Source: JBARRO01 sp049644265 (GTDB lineage: Bacteria; Bacteroidota; Ignavibacteria; UBA10030). From it: 21,666 nt of DNA. The notes below the pieces were generated by a model. The model was not told where the DNA came from, did not search any database, and saw only the letters and a list, made by a program, of their open reading frames with translations. This document shows, in pieces, positions 1-6,654 of the stretch. A program made the translations under genes and the position numbers. The stretch spans positions 1-21,666 of the forward strand of contig JBARRO010000134.1 of assembly GCA_049644265.1 (NCBI GenBank), given 5' to 3'. How positions within the stretch are numbered: position 1 is the first letter of the stretch; every line of letters starts with the position of its first letter.

Positions 1-227
1 GGAGTTTCCTTCGGACCCGGTCCTCGCTCACCCACGATCAGTTCACCGTCATTGATGCAAATGGTCTTTCGTTCCATCAGCTCCTTGAATGCGTGGGCTC
101 GCTGGAGTGGCACAGAATGAACTTTCAGGCTCTTATAGAACTCCGTCATCAACATCGCACGCTCTGCCGACACCGCCGGAGTCGCGTCGATGCTCTGTTG
201 TCGCAGACGTTGGACCCGTTCCGTCAT
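1..227 (-). CDS. Glycyl radical enzyme (PFL/PflD-like), N-terminal fragment
   Basis: The first 75 codons of a gene that continues past the left edge. The protein starts MTERVQRLRQQSIDA and contains RAMLMTEFYKS and ICINDGELIVGERG. This is the usual opening of the PflD/HypD-type glycyl radical enzymes, which use a backbone glycyl radical and an active-site Cys for anaerobic C-N, C-O or C-C cleavage. The ATG (227-225) overlaps the TGA of the upstream activase (226-224) as ATGA, so translation is probably coupled; GGAGGG lies just upstream inside the activase gene. The catalytic Cys and the C-terminal Gly loop are outside the window, so the substrate (hydroxyproline, glycerol, choline, arylacetate or other) cannot be decided. 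The family call is firm; anything beyond it is not visible. Confidence 0.88.
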   Translation of the reverse strand, partial: MTERVQRLRQQSIDATPAVSAERAMLMTEFYKSLKVHSVPLQRAHAFKELMERKTICINDGELIVGERGPGPKET

Positions 228-1192
228 GGGTTGATCCCTCCAAGCTGGACTTGGATTCCCGAAGCGCGCAGGAGCTCTGCAAATGTCACCAATGCTTCAC
301 TGGACAGCGAGCCAAAATCCTTCATGCGGTGATCCTTTCTCAGTCGTTCGTATTTATCTCTGCCGATCTTGTGGAATGGGAGGAGATGAACATCTTTCAC
401 TCTGGTGTGCCTGTCAAGAAAAATCCGAAGGGCAAGGAAATTTTCGGCGGTGTCATTGACTCCGGGAATCACCGGCACTCTGACAATGGTATTGACTCCC
501 CAGGAGGAAAGCCGCTTGAGATTATCCAGAATAAGGGAATTCGACACGCCTGTGAACGACTTGTGACGCCGTTCATCCATAAGTTTAATGTCGTAGAGGA
601 CCAGATCGGTTTCTCGGGAAATTCGTTCAAGGATTCCCGGCGAGGTATATCCGGACGTCTCTATCGCCGTATGAATCCCCAGATGCTTCGTTCCTTTCAG
701 CAGCGCAAGAAGAAAATCATGCTGCATAAGCGGTTCACCACCCGAGAATGTCACACCTCCACCCGATTGCTCGTAGTACACAGTGTCCTTTCGAATCTCG
801 GTAAGGACATCCTGAACGGACATTTCCTTTCCCACCAACTGACGGGCGTCGGAATAGCATGTTTCAATGCACGTTCCGCACTGAACGCAGCGATCGTCGC
901 GAATGATATAGTCCTCGCCATCTGTCTCAACCGCACCTTCAGGACATGCAATCAGACACGCACCACATCGAATACAACGCTCCCTGGTAAACGAGATCTC
1001 AGCATGTCGTTCCATCCCTTCGGGGTTATGGCACCACACACAACGGAGCGGACATCCTTTGAGGAACACCACAGTCCGAATCCCCGGCCCGTCGTGGAGA
1101 CAGTATCTCATAATGTTGAAGACTGTTCCGGTGACAGAATCTCCTGCAGAAGGATGGACTGCTTGTTCCTCGACGGATGAAACCTGGGGCAT
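224..1192 (-). CDS. Glycyl-radical enzyme activating enzyme (radical SAM)
   Basis: A 322-residue radical SAM protein. It uses a 4Fe-4S cluster and S-adenosylmethionine to place the glycyl radical on its partner, encoded immediately downstream. The radical SAM triad is C47-x3-C51-x2-C54 (GCPLRCVWC), preceded by the family signature HDGPGIRT. Two ferredoxin-type clusters follow: C73/C76/C79/C83 and C102/C105/C108/C112. This inserted double-cluster region separates the PflC/HypD/CutD-type activases from short PflA. SGGEP (SAM binding) lies near residue 150. The length is normal for the family. The chosen ATG gives a leader of about 20 residues before the conserved start and has no strong ribosome binding site; an internal start is possible. 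Its last four bases overlap the glycyl radical enzyme gene. A sigma-54-like element lies about 45 bases upstream. Confidence 0.93.
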   Translation of the reverse strand: MPQVSSVEEQAVHPSAGDSVTGTVFNIMRYCLHDGPGIRTVVFLKGCPLRCVWCHNPEGMERHAEISFTRERCIRCGACLIACPEGAVETDGEDYIIRDDRCVQCGTCIETCYSDARQLVGKEMSVQDVLTEIRKDTVYYEQSGGGVTFSGGEPLMQHDFLLALLKGTKHLGIHTAIETSGYTSPGILERISRETDLVLYDIKLMDERRHKSFTGVSNSLILDNLKRLSSWGVNTIVRVPVIPGVNDTAENFLALRIFLDRHTRVKDVHLLPFHKIGRDKYERLRKDHRMKDFGSLSSEALVTFAELLRASGIQVQLGGINP

Positions 1193-1235
1193 GACCGAAT
1201 GGTAGATGTTTATGGAGTTCTAGTCCGTGTAAAGC

Positions 1236-1251
1236 GGCAATTTACATGCCA
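1236..1251 (-). promoter_or_regulatory. Sigma-54-like -24/-12 promoter for the glycyl radical operon
   Basis: On the minus strand the sequence reads TGGCATGTAAATTGCC. It matches the sigma-54 consensus TGGCAC/TG-N4-TTGC, with the GG and GC pairs ten bases apart. Transcription would start near 1225, about 33 bases before the activase ATG. A perfect inverted repeat (1288-1304) lies further upstream, where an enhancer-binding protein could sit. The GGCA...TGCC ends also form a short inverted repeat, so an ordinary operator is a possible alternative. No activator gene is seen in the window. Confidence 0.45.
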
Positions 1252-1287
1252 TTTCAGTACCTGTGGAATTACCAGGAAATGACAGGA

Positions 1288-1304
1288 CTTTGCAGGAAGC
1301 AAAG
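1288..1304. promoter_or_regulatory. Inverted repeat upstream of the sigma-54-like site
   Basis: CTTTGC-AGGAA-GCAAAG is a perfect 6+6 bp inverted repeat. It lies about 63 to 79 bases upstream of the start site inferred from the -24/-12 element. Position and symmetry fit an activator binding site, but this is inferred from one copy only. Confidence 0.3.
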
Positions 1305-1359
1305 AGACCATTCCCAAATGTGCGACGAACCGGTTGCAGTTTTGGAAGGAGGAAAAGGA

Positions 1360-1387
1360 GGTTAGCGGTTAGCGGTTGGCCGGTGTC
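1360..1387. repeat. Degenerate heptamer tandem repeat (GGTTAGC)
   Basis: Three consecutive 7-base units, GGTTAGC, GGTTAGC and GGTTGGC, followed by a decayed CGGTGTC. It is noncoding and one of several period 7-10 arrays in spacers of this window. Confidence 0.7.
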
Positions 1388-1461
1388 GGAGGGAGCAGGT
1401 GTGGAGCTTCGTGGAGGATGATTGAGGTGAGCACTTTAGGGCGGCGTTATACGAAGACTAA

Positions 1462-1500
1462 CCGCAAAGAGCGCAAAGCAGGCGCGAAGGTCGCAAAGGG
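1462..1500. repeat. GCAAAG-type short tandem repeat
   Basis: Four units of 9 to 10 bases, each containing GC(A/G)AAG: CCGCAAAGA, GCGCAAAGCA, GGCGCGAAGG and TCGCAAAGGG. It resembles the CACGAAGGA array near 7880 in period and purine skew. Confidence 0.65.
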
Positions 1501-1545
1501 GGAATTGGGGAAAAAGAAGAAAACAACTGTCATAGTGAGCGCCTG

Positions 1546-1565
1546 CCCGCCATCTTTGTGGCGGG
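1546..1565. repeat. GC hairpin with CCTGCCCGCC motif
   Basis: CCCGCCA and TGGCGGG form a perfect 7-bp stem around a 6-base loop. The left arm is part of CCTGCCCGCC (1542-1551), which recurs inverted at 1659-1668 and direct at 18455-18464. There is no T-tract, so it is not a good terminator. Confidence 0.5.
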
Positions 1566-1632
1566 TAGTCGAACCATGTTCCAGGCCAAAAATATTTTAT
1601 TAAGCAGAGGACTGATAGACCTCTGCGTCCTC

Positions 1633-1664
1633 CCCGCCTGCTTCTTGGAAATCCGAGAGGCGGG
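1633..1664. repeat. Second GC hairpin with the same motif
   Basis: CCCGCCT (1633-1639) pairs with AGGCGGG (1658-1664) around an 18-base loop. The right arm continues into GGCGGGCAGG, the reverse complement of the motif at 1542. It may be part of one small dispersed palindromic element together with the hairpin at 1546. Confidence 0.45.
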
Positions 1665-1783
1665 CAGGTGCGACTCTGCGATGAAAACCTATACCCAGCT
1701 GAGGCCTTCCCTCATCCGGTGAATCCTTGATTTCCATCGTGCGGATGACTAACTTAACACACACGAGAAGACTTGGGAGGAAG

Positions 1784-2170
1784 ATGGAAACGAGGACACG
1801 CAGAAAAATCATTCTGGTCGGCGATAAGGTTCTGATTGCTCCGGACAAGGATGCAGACAGGACTCAACATGGGCTTTACCTTCCGCCGGGCGTAAAAGAA
1901 AAAGAGAAGGTGCAGAGCGGATACATTGTCAACGTGGGACCCGGCTATGCCGTGCCGAATCCCCATTTCATCGACCAGGAATCGTGGTCAACCACACCCA
2001 AAGACCCGGTGAAATACCTGCCCCTCCAGGCCGAAGAGGGAGATTACGCATTGTTTCTTCGCGACTCCGCCATCGAAGTTGAGTACGACGGACAACGATA
2101 CCTGATTGTCCCGCATTCTTCAATTCTGATGATCATTAGACCGAGCAACCTGGATGGGCTTGCGCAGTAG
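1784..2170 (+). CDS. GroES-like co-chaperonin (Cpn10 family protein)
   Basis: A 128-residue protein with the Cpn10 fold signature: KVLIAPDKD near residue 15, a mobile-loop-like stretch with GLYLPPGVKEKEK at about 30-42, then GYIVNVGPG at about 46-54. The C-terminal strand YLIVPHSSILMIIRP (about 106-120) matches the end of Cpn10. It is longer than the usual 95-100 residues because of an insert of roughly 25 residues around 55-80 (QESWST...VKYLPL). It is probably a divergent paralogue rather than the main GroES, since no groEL is adjacent. ATG 1784 is preferred because METRTRRKII leads straight into the fold; GGGAGG ends only 3 bases before it, and an alternative ATG lies at 1745. The next gene follows within 5 bases. 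Confidence 0.8.
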   Translation: METRTRRKIILVGDKVLIAPDKDADRTQHGLYLPPGVKEKEKVQSGYIVNVGPGYAVPNPHFIDQESWSTTPKDPVKYLPLQAEEGDYALFLRDSAIEVEYDGQRYLIVPHSSILMIIRPSNLDGLAQ

Positions 2171-2175
2171 GCGGC

Positions 2176-2466
2176 GTGGGTGATGATCTTCGCATATTCA
2201 GCGACGAGAATATCCTCGCGCAGCTTCAGACAGCAGAGTTTCGGAACGGATACTATGTGCTGGAGTTCTATTCGGCAAACAACAAACCGTCGGGCAAGCC
2301 GACAAAGACAATTTCGAAATTCTATTTGTATCCGTCAGGAGGCACATTGCGCGACAGCGATTTCCAGCTGTTGTTTTATGATTCAAAATACGACATCTAC
2401 AGGGGGTTCAAGCCTCCCCATTTAAGTCGCGGACTCGAGACGGGAACGATTCGCGACAAGTCGTAG
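2176..2466 (+). CDS. Small conserved-looking hypothetical protein
   Basis: A 96-residue soluble protein with a GTG start 5 bases after the GroES-like stop. I recognise no family. It is rich in aromatic residues (NGYYVLEFYS, SKFYLYPSGG, FQLLFYDSKYDIYRGF), suggesting a small beta-rich domain. There is no signal peptide or membrane segment. The tight spacing points to co-transcription or translational coupling with the GroES-like gene. The start is uncertain because there is no clear ribosome binding site. Confidence 0.55.
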   Translation: MGDDLRIFSDENILAQLQTAEFRNGYYVLEFYSANNKPSGKPTKTISKFYLYPSGGTLRDSDFQLLFYDSKYDIYRGFKPPHLSRGLETGTIRDKS

Positions 2467-2518
2467 TTGTTTGAGTTGAGATGTCTAACCATACTTTTCA
2501 TTCCGGAGAAAAAAGACG

Positions 2519-2956
2519 ATGTACGATATTCTTATCCAACAAATGAAAGACGAAGTCCTGCGGCTCGGTGCGCAGGAATTACGAACCCCTGAAGATGTCG
2601 ATGCAACACTCCCGAACCACAAAGGGACGATGCTGGTGGTAATCAATTCCACCTGCGGCTGCGCCGGCGGCACCGCGCGTCCTGCGCTTTCAAAGTCGTT
2701 GCGACATTCGGTCCTGCCGGACAAGCTTGTCACGGTGTTTGCGAGCACCGACCGGGACGCAACAGCACGTGTCCGACAGTATATCGGTGTCGAAATGCCT
2801 CCGTCTTCTCCATCCTTTGCTCTGTTCAAAGATGGCAAGTTGGCCTGCATGATCCACCGCTACAATATCGAAGGCCACTCGGTCGATCAGGTCACAAGTC
2901 AACTTGTCGAGGCATTTGACCAGTACTGCGCGAGTTCCACGAAACAACCCGCCTAA
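2519..2956 (+). CDS. Bacilliredoxin, BrxA/BrxB (YphP) family
   Basis: A 145-residue thioredoxin-fold protein. The signature is NSTCGCAGGTARPAL, with the CGC redox motif at C46-G47-C48 and the family's typical Gly-Gly after it. In Firmicutes, family members remove bacillithiol from S-bacillithiolated proteins; which thiol is used here is unknown. The later PPSSPSFALFKDGK stretch matches the conserved cis-Pro region of the family, and length is normal. GGAG at 2505-2508 is 10 bases before the ATG. It lies 52 bases after the small hypothetical gene and may be in the same transcript. It is probably cytoplasmic. Confidence 0.9.
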   Translation: MYDILIQQMKDEVLRLGAQELRTPEDVDATLPNHKGTMLVVINSTCGCAGGTARPALSKSLRHSVLPDKLVTVFASTDRDATARVRQYIGVEMPPSSPSFALFKDGKLACMIHRYNIEGHSVDQVTSQLVEAFDQYCASSTKQPA

Positions 2957-3139
2957 CACAGCGAAACCTTCGTTTTATTAAGATCCTCGCCATAGGGAAC
3001 TTTCCCATTCCTGCGAAAGTTAGAGGACTATTGTCCCTTTGTCCATGATTTCCCGCCTTTCGGATTAGACTAGGTTCTATTCGGGCTTTTTGCCACACCA
3101 TCAATTTCTTCCATCTCCAACCCATCTAAAGGAGGGTGT

Positions 3140-5041
3140 ATGAGAAAATTCGTCATTTTTTCCCTGGCTTTCATGTGCTTTGCAGGCCGGCAGGCCCGGG
3201 GTCAGGCATTTTTCGTCGCGAAGCTTGACAGTGCCCAGGAGGCGGCGGTGTTCGCTGTGACAGGGAATGCGCCCGGTAAAGGGACCGGCGTTTTTATCCT
3301 CAATGCGGCTGCAACAGAGCTTTATTACAACATCACCCTCAACGGGCTGAGTGGTGCAATCACGGGCTCGCACATACATAACGCGGCTGCAGGTGCCTCG
3401 GGGAATGTCGTGAAGTCATTGACGTTCACGAACAACACCGCCACGGGCTATTGGAAAGCGTCCGACGGGACTCAGCCCCTGACCGATTCACTCATCAGCG
3501 AACTCTGGCGCGGCAGGCTCTATGTGAATCTCCACACGGGCACAAATCCGAACGGCGAGATCCGTGGACAAATCCTCGCAACAACGGGCATGGGCTACAC
3601 TGCAAAGCTTGACAGTGCCCAGGAAGGGGCCGTCTTTGCGATCACCGGCAACGCTCCCGGAAAGGGAACTGCCTCCATCACGATTGGCACAAACGGCCAG
3701 GTAACCTACGCAGCGACGGTGACGGGTCTGAGCGGGTCAATCACCGGCTCCCACTTCCACAATGCCGCAACAGGTATATCCGGTAACGTGGTCAAGGGCC
3801 TGACATTTTCGGGCAACAGCACCTCGGGAAGCTGGACAAGCAGCGATGGAGCTCAACCGTTGACAGATGGATTGCTGAGGGAGCTCGTGCACGGTCGGCT
3901 CTACATGAACATCCACACAACTGCCAACGCCAACGGCGAAATCCGGGGACAGGTCCTTCCGAACAGCGGGATCACCGCGACCGCAAAGCTTGACAGCGCT
4001 CAGGAAGGCGCGGTGTTTGCAGTCAACGGCAATGCACCGGGCACGGGCACAGGAACGTTTGTCCTCAACGCTGCCGGAACGGCAATCACATACGCCATCA
4101 CCATCAATGGACTGAGTGGGCCGATCACGGGTTCCCATATTCACAACGGCGCCGCAGGAGCCTCCGGGAACGTCGTGAAATCTCTGACCTTTGCGAACAA
4201 TTTTTCATCGGGCGTCTGGTCTTCTTCAGACGGCACGCAGCCGTTGACGGATTCCCTCATGAGTGAATTCTTGAGGGGAAGATTGTATGTCAATATTCAC
4301 ACGGGAACAAACCCGAACGGGGAAATTCGGGGCCAGATTCTTCTTACAACCGGCGGAGGCTTTCCGGCAAAGCTGGATAGCGCCCAGGAAGGAGCAGTCT
4401 TTGCGATCAACGGAAACGCTCCCGGAAAAGGAACGGCCGCGCTCACGTTGGGAACGAATAGTCAGGTTACGTACGACGCCACGGTCACGGGACTGAGCGG
4501 CGCAATCACTGGCTCTCATTTCCACAATGCGGCAGCAGGTGTGTCAGGCAATGTGGTCAAAGGCCTGACATTTTCAGGGAACAACACCTCGGGAAGTTGG
4601 ACAAGCAGTGACGGATCTCAACCATTGACAGACGGGTTGTTGAGGGAGCTCGTCAAAGGCAGGTTATACATGAATATCCACACAACTGCCAACGCGAATG
4701 GCGAAATCCGGGGACAGGTTGGAAGTTCGGGTAATCTTGCAACTGGAGTTACTGAGCTGATCTCGGACGACGTGCCCGTTTCATTCAAGCTGGGTCAAAA
4801 CTATCCGAATCCGTTCAATCCAACAACAGCAATCAGCTTTCAGCTTTCAGCGGTCAGCGATGTGAACCTGAGAGTTTACAACATCCTCGGCCAGGAAGTA
4901 GCGACTCTCGTCGATGGGCTGCTGCAACCGGGAAGTTACAAGGTCGAGTTCAATGCAAATTCGCTGGCAACGGGAATGTATTTCTACAGACTCAACGCAT
5001 CCAACGTTTCAGAAACAAGGAAAATGTTGCTTCTGAAATGA
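3140..5041 (+). CDS. Secreted protein with four CHRD domains and a T9SS sorting domain
   Basis: A 633-residue exported protein. The N-terminus MRKFVIFSLAFMCFAG...GQA is a signal peptide. Four CHRD domains of about 127 residues begin with AKLDSAQE at residues 27, 155, 282 and 410; each has GLSG.ITGSH.HNA and a closing NGEIRGQ. Domains 1 and 3 resemble each other, as do 2 and 4, giving an A-B-A-B order with an exact 765-base super-repeat. Residues from about 546 to the end form a type A C-terminal sorting domain (FKLGQNYPNPFNPTT, YNILGQEVATLV, GMYFYRL, KMLLLK), which directs secretion and surface attachment through the type IX system. CHRD domains are named from chordin; their bacterial role is not established. 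A strong ribosome binding site, AAGGAGGG, precedes the ATG. A terminator follows. Confidence 0.95.
   Translation: MRKFVIFSLAFMCFAGRQARGQAFFVAKLDSAQEAAVFAVTGNAPGKGTGVFILNAAATELYYNITLNGLSGAITGSHIHNAAAGASGNVVKSLTFTNNTATGYWKASDGTQPLTDSLISELWRGRLYVNLHTGTNPNGEIRGQILATTGMGYTAKLDSAQEGAVFAITGNAPGKGTASITIGTNGQVTYAATVTGLSGSITGSHFHNAATGISGNVVKGLTFSGNSTSGSWTSSDGAQPLTDGLLRELVHGRLYMNIHTTANANGEIRGQVLPNSGITATAKLDSAQEGAVFAVNGNAPGTGTGTFVLNAAGTAITYAITINGLSGPITGSHIHNGAAGASGNVVKSLTFANNFSSGVWSSSDGTQPLTDSLMSEFLRGRLYVNIHTGTNPNGEIRGQILLTTGGGFPAKLDSAQEGAVFAINGNAPGKGTAALTLGTNSQVTYDATVTGLSGAITGSHFHNAAAGVSGNVVKGLTFSGNNTSGSWTSSDGSQPLTDGLLRELVKGRLYMNIHTTANANGEIRGQVGSSGNLATGVTELISDDVPVSFKLGQNYPNPFNPTTAISFQLSAVSDVNLRVYNILGQEVATLVDGLLQPGSYKVEFNANSLATGMYFYRLNASNVSETRKMLLLK
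3218..4747 (+). repeat. Two tandem copies of a 765-base CHRD-CHRD unit
   Basis: Unit one is about 3218-3982 and unit two about 3983-4747. The matching AKLDSAQE codons start at 3218, 3602, 3983 and 4367, so copies 1 to 3 and 2 to 4 are each offset by exactly 765 bases. Long stretches are nearly identical at this offset, for example around 3915-3955 and 4680-4720. Confidence 0.85.
4834..4861 (+). repeat. In-frame heptamer tandem repeat inside the sorting domain
   Basis: Four 7-base units, CAGCTTT, CAGCTTT, CAGCGGT and CAGCGAT, encode part of AISFQLSAVSD. Because the unit is not a multiple of three, the repeat reads through different codons. It resembles the noncoding heptamer arrays elsewhere in the window. 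Confidence 0.6.
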
Positions 5042-5070
5042 ACTTTGCGGTTTGAGTGAATGGAAATAAA

Positions 5071-5099
5071 AAGGCCCCGTGAGAAATCTCCGGGGCCTT
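5071..5099. terminator. Bidirectional rho-independent terminator
   Basis: AAGGCCCCG and CGGGGCCTT form a perfect 9-bp stem around an 11-base loop, between convergent genes. On the minus strand it is followed by TTTTTATTT, a good U-tract for the lipoprotein gene. On the plus strand the tail is weaker (TTGCTGTTTGC). Confidence 0.88.
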
Positions 5100-5127
5100 G
5101 CTGTTTGCTAAGGATTGGCTCTCGATC

Positions 5128-5766
5128 TTAGTTGTTGGTGGCCCCCTGCTGAATCCACGTCGAAATCTTGTCTATTGCGGCATCCCGGAGATACGGCCCG
5201 CCAAATGGCATCCGCGGTCTTCCAGGTTGAACACCGCGCAGCATGTGAATAATGAGGCTTCCTTCTCCGTTGCCCGGTGTCACCGCCGGTCCGTTCGTCG
5301 AGGTGCCCAACATCAGGTTGGCATAGCTGTCGAGGAACAGATTATGTTCGCCACCGTGACAGCCGATGCATGTCGATTGAAATACGGGATTGACGCTTGT
5401 CGAGTACCGGACCGTCAACGCCTTGAACCGGAGGCCATTGCTGGACTTGCCGTTCACGGATACCCGGGCAGAGTCCGTTGCAGCAAGGAGCGGCACTTCG
5501 GCACGGATTTCCGTGTCCGACCAGACGAGAATGGATGTTGCCGTTCTTCCTCCAATCGTGAGACTTCCAGAAGACTGGTCAGATCCGAAGTTCGTGCCTG
5601 TTATGCGGACGGTGTCGCCGACTGCGGCGGAGTCCGGAAAGATAGAGGCCAAAACAGGAGGACCCGCCGGGGGAGTCGGCGGGGGCGTTCCCATGTCCTT
5701 GCACGAGCCAAGGATTATCACCAGGCTGACAACAATCACAAAGGAGAGTATCTTGCGGTTCAACAT
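5128..5766 (-). CDS. Lipoprotein with IPT/TIG domain and c-type heme site
   Basis: A 212-residue protein with signal peptide MLNRKILSFVIVVSLVIILGSC; the lipobox ILGSC gives a lipidated C22. A Pro-rich linker leads to an IPT/TIG immunoglobulin-like domain at about 38-115 (ASIFPDSAAVGDTVRITGTNFG). A cytochrome-type domain follows, with CIGCH at C133/C136/H137 and a likely distal ligand M186 in RMPFGG. The C-terminal half (VFQSTCIGCHGG, LMLGTS, GEGSLIIHMLRG, IDKISTWIQQGA) resembles the single-heme modules found in many environmental surface proteins. It is probably an envelope electron carrier or sensor; no partner oxidase is nearby. ATG 5766 is chosen for the GGAGG four bases upstream and the signal peptide. 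It has its own promoter and terminator, so is probably monocistronic. Confidence 0.88.
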   Translation of the reverse strand: MLNRKILSFVIVVSLVIILGSCKDMGTPPPTPPAGPPVLASIFPDSAAVGDTVRITGTNFGSDQSSGSLTIGGRTATSILVWSDTEIRAEVPLLAATDSARVSVNGKSSNGLRFKALTVRYSTSVNPVFQSTCIGCHGGEHNLFLDSYANLMLGTSTNGPAVTPGNGEGSLIIHMLRGVQPGRPRMPFGGPYLRDAAIDKISTWIQQGATNN

Positions 5767-5791
5767 TGTTCCTCCGATATTCAATGTGTCC

Positions 5792-5820
5792 AATGTAGGG
5801 CTTTATTCTTTCTTTTTCAA
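5792..5820 (-). promoter_or_regulatory. Sigma-70-type promoter of the heme lipoprotein gene
   Basis: On the minus strand, TTGAAA (5820-5815) and TACATT (5797-5792) are separated by 17 bases. The predicted start near 5785 leaves a leader of about 20 bases with a GGAGG site. Confidence 0.6.
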
Positions 5821-5884
5821 AATGCCGATTTGAGCAGCGCCCCCCTCCAACATCCCCTTTGGCCGTGGAGTTTCCACGAGAGAA

Positions 5885-5893
5885 TGCTATATT
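5885..5893 (+). promoter_or_regulatory. Possible extended -10 promoter of the esterase gene
   Basis: TGC-TATATT matches an extended -10 element. No good -35 is seen at the right distance. The predicted start near 5900 is about 16 bases before ATG 5916. Confidence 0.35.
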
Positions 5894-5915
5894 GACTCAG
5901 GACACGCTCCCCGCC

Positions 5916-6572
5916 ATGGAAACGATCAAGACTTCTCTTCACCACTCAATTCTTCTTCCCAGGAACAACGCCCCAATCCATCCGACCATCCTGCTGATCC
6001 ATGGACGGGGAGCAGACGAAAACGACCTCCTGGGGCTTGCCCCGTACCTCGATCGCCGCTTCTTCGTCATCAGCGTTCAGGCACCGTTTCGATTCGCGCA
6101 CGGCGGATACACCTGGTATGATCTCCGGGAGGCAGACACGCCTGACCCTCACCAATTCATGGAAAGCTATTCAAAGCTCACGCAATCCCTTTCGGACTTC
6201 CGGCAGCATTATCCGGTCGACGCGGAGCACGTGTTTTTCCTGGGGTTCAGTATGGGAACCGTCATGGCATACGCTCTGTCGCTTGCACAACCGGGTATCG
6301 CAAAAGGAGTGGTGGCGCACAGCGGGTATGTTCCGCTTGGAACGCCGCTCGAATTCCAGTGGCAGAAGCAGGACGCAATTTCCTACTTCATCGCCCATGG
6401 TACACTCGACCCGATTATTCCCATCGAGGCGGCCAGGAAAGCACGAGAACTCCTGTCAAAAACGAAAGCAACTCTGACATACCGGGAGTATCCGATTCAT
6501 CATCAAATAAGCGAGGAGAGTCTGCGCGATGCGGCGTACTGGCTTCGGAATCTCCTCGAAGGTGTGAACTGA
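5916..6572 (+). CDS. Carboxylesterase/phospholipase, Abhydrolase_2 family
   Basis: A 218-residue alpha/beta hydrolase. The nucleophile elbow is GFSMG (S112), the acid is D165 in HGTLDPIIP, and the base is H196 in YPIHHQIS. The oxyanion-side motif LLIHGRGADENDL (about 26-38) is typical of this family of small cytoplasmic esterases (YpfH/EstB-like), which hydrolyse short-chain esters. Length is normal and there is no signal peptide. ATG 5916 (METIKTSLHH) is preferred over upstream TTG 5859, which lacks family homology and overlaps the promoter region; ribosome binding is weak. It is divergent from the heme lipoprotein gene. The natural substrate cannot be read from the sequence. Confidence 0.86.
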   Translation: METIKTSLHHSILLPRNNAPIHPTILLIHGRGADENDLLGLAPYLDRRFFVISVQAPFRFAHGGYTWYDLREADTPDPHQFMESYSKLTQSLSDFRQHYPVDAEHVFFLGFSMGTVMAYALSLAQPGIAKGVVAHSGYVPLGTPLEFQWQKQDAISYFIAHGTLDPIIPIEAARKARELLSKTKATLTYREYPIHHQISEESLRDAAYWLRNLLEGVN

Positions 6573-6581
6573 TCCTTCGCG

Positions 6582-6610
6582 TTGAACTCAGTCCCGAATT
6601 CTTGTATATT
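6582..6610 (+). promoter_or_regulatory. Sigma-70-type promoter of the NlpC/P60 gene
   Basis: TTGAAC (6582-6587) and TATATT (6605-6610) are spaced by 17 bases, about 45 bases before the ATG at 6655. Confidence 0.55.
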
Positions 6611-6654
6611 TTTCCTGCGATTCATTTTTCCTTTCTACCATAGTCGATAAGGTC

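Larger units (their letters stand above)
1193..1783. other. Repeat-rich intergenic spacer, no convincing gene
   Basis: This 590-base gap separates the divergent activase and GroES-like genes. Its left end holds the sigma-54-like element and the inverted repeat. The middle holds heptamer and GCAAAG-type tandem repeats and two GC-rich hairpins built on CCTGCCCGCC. A 75-codon plus-strand reading frame (1376-1603) falls on the repeats, has no family signature, and is not called as a gene. No clear promoter for the GroES-like gene was found. Confidence 0.6.

Noticed and set aside
89..1180. Long 363-codon plus-strand open frame opposite the activase
   Set aside because: It is antisense to a clear radical SAM gene, has no recognisable domain, and its composition follows the codon structure of the opposite strand.
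1360..1500. Short repeats considered as a CRISPR array
   Set aside because: Units are only 7 to 10 bases, adjoin without spacers, and no cas genes are present.
1376..1603. 75-codon plus-strand frame in the large spacer
   Set aside because: It is built from the heptamer and GCAAAG repeats and a hairpin, with no ribosome binding site or domain.
2998..3021. AACTTTC/GAAAGTT inverted repeat after the bacilliredoxin gene as a terminator
   Set aside because: The stem is only 7 bp and AT-rich, and no T-tract follows on the plus strand.
5098..5895. 265-codon plus-strand open frame across the heme lipoprotein gene
   Set aside because: The opposite strand has a signal peptide, lipobox, CxxCH, promoter, ribosome binding site and terminator; the plus frame has none.
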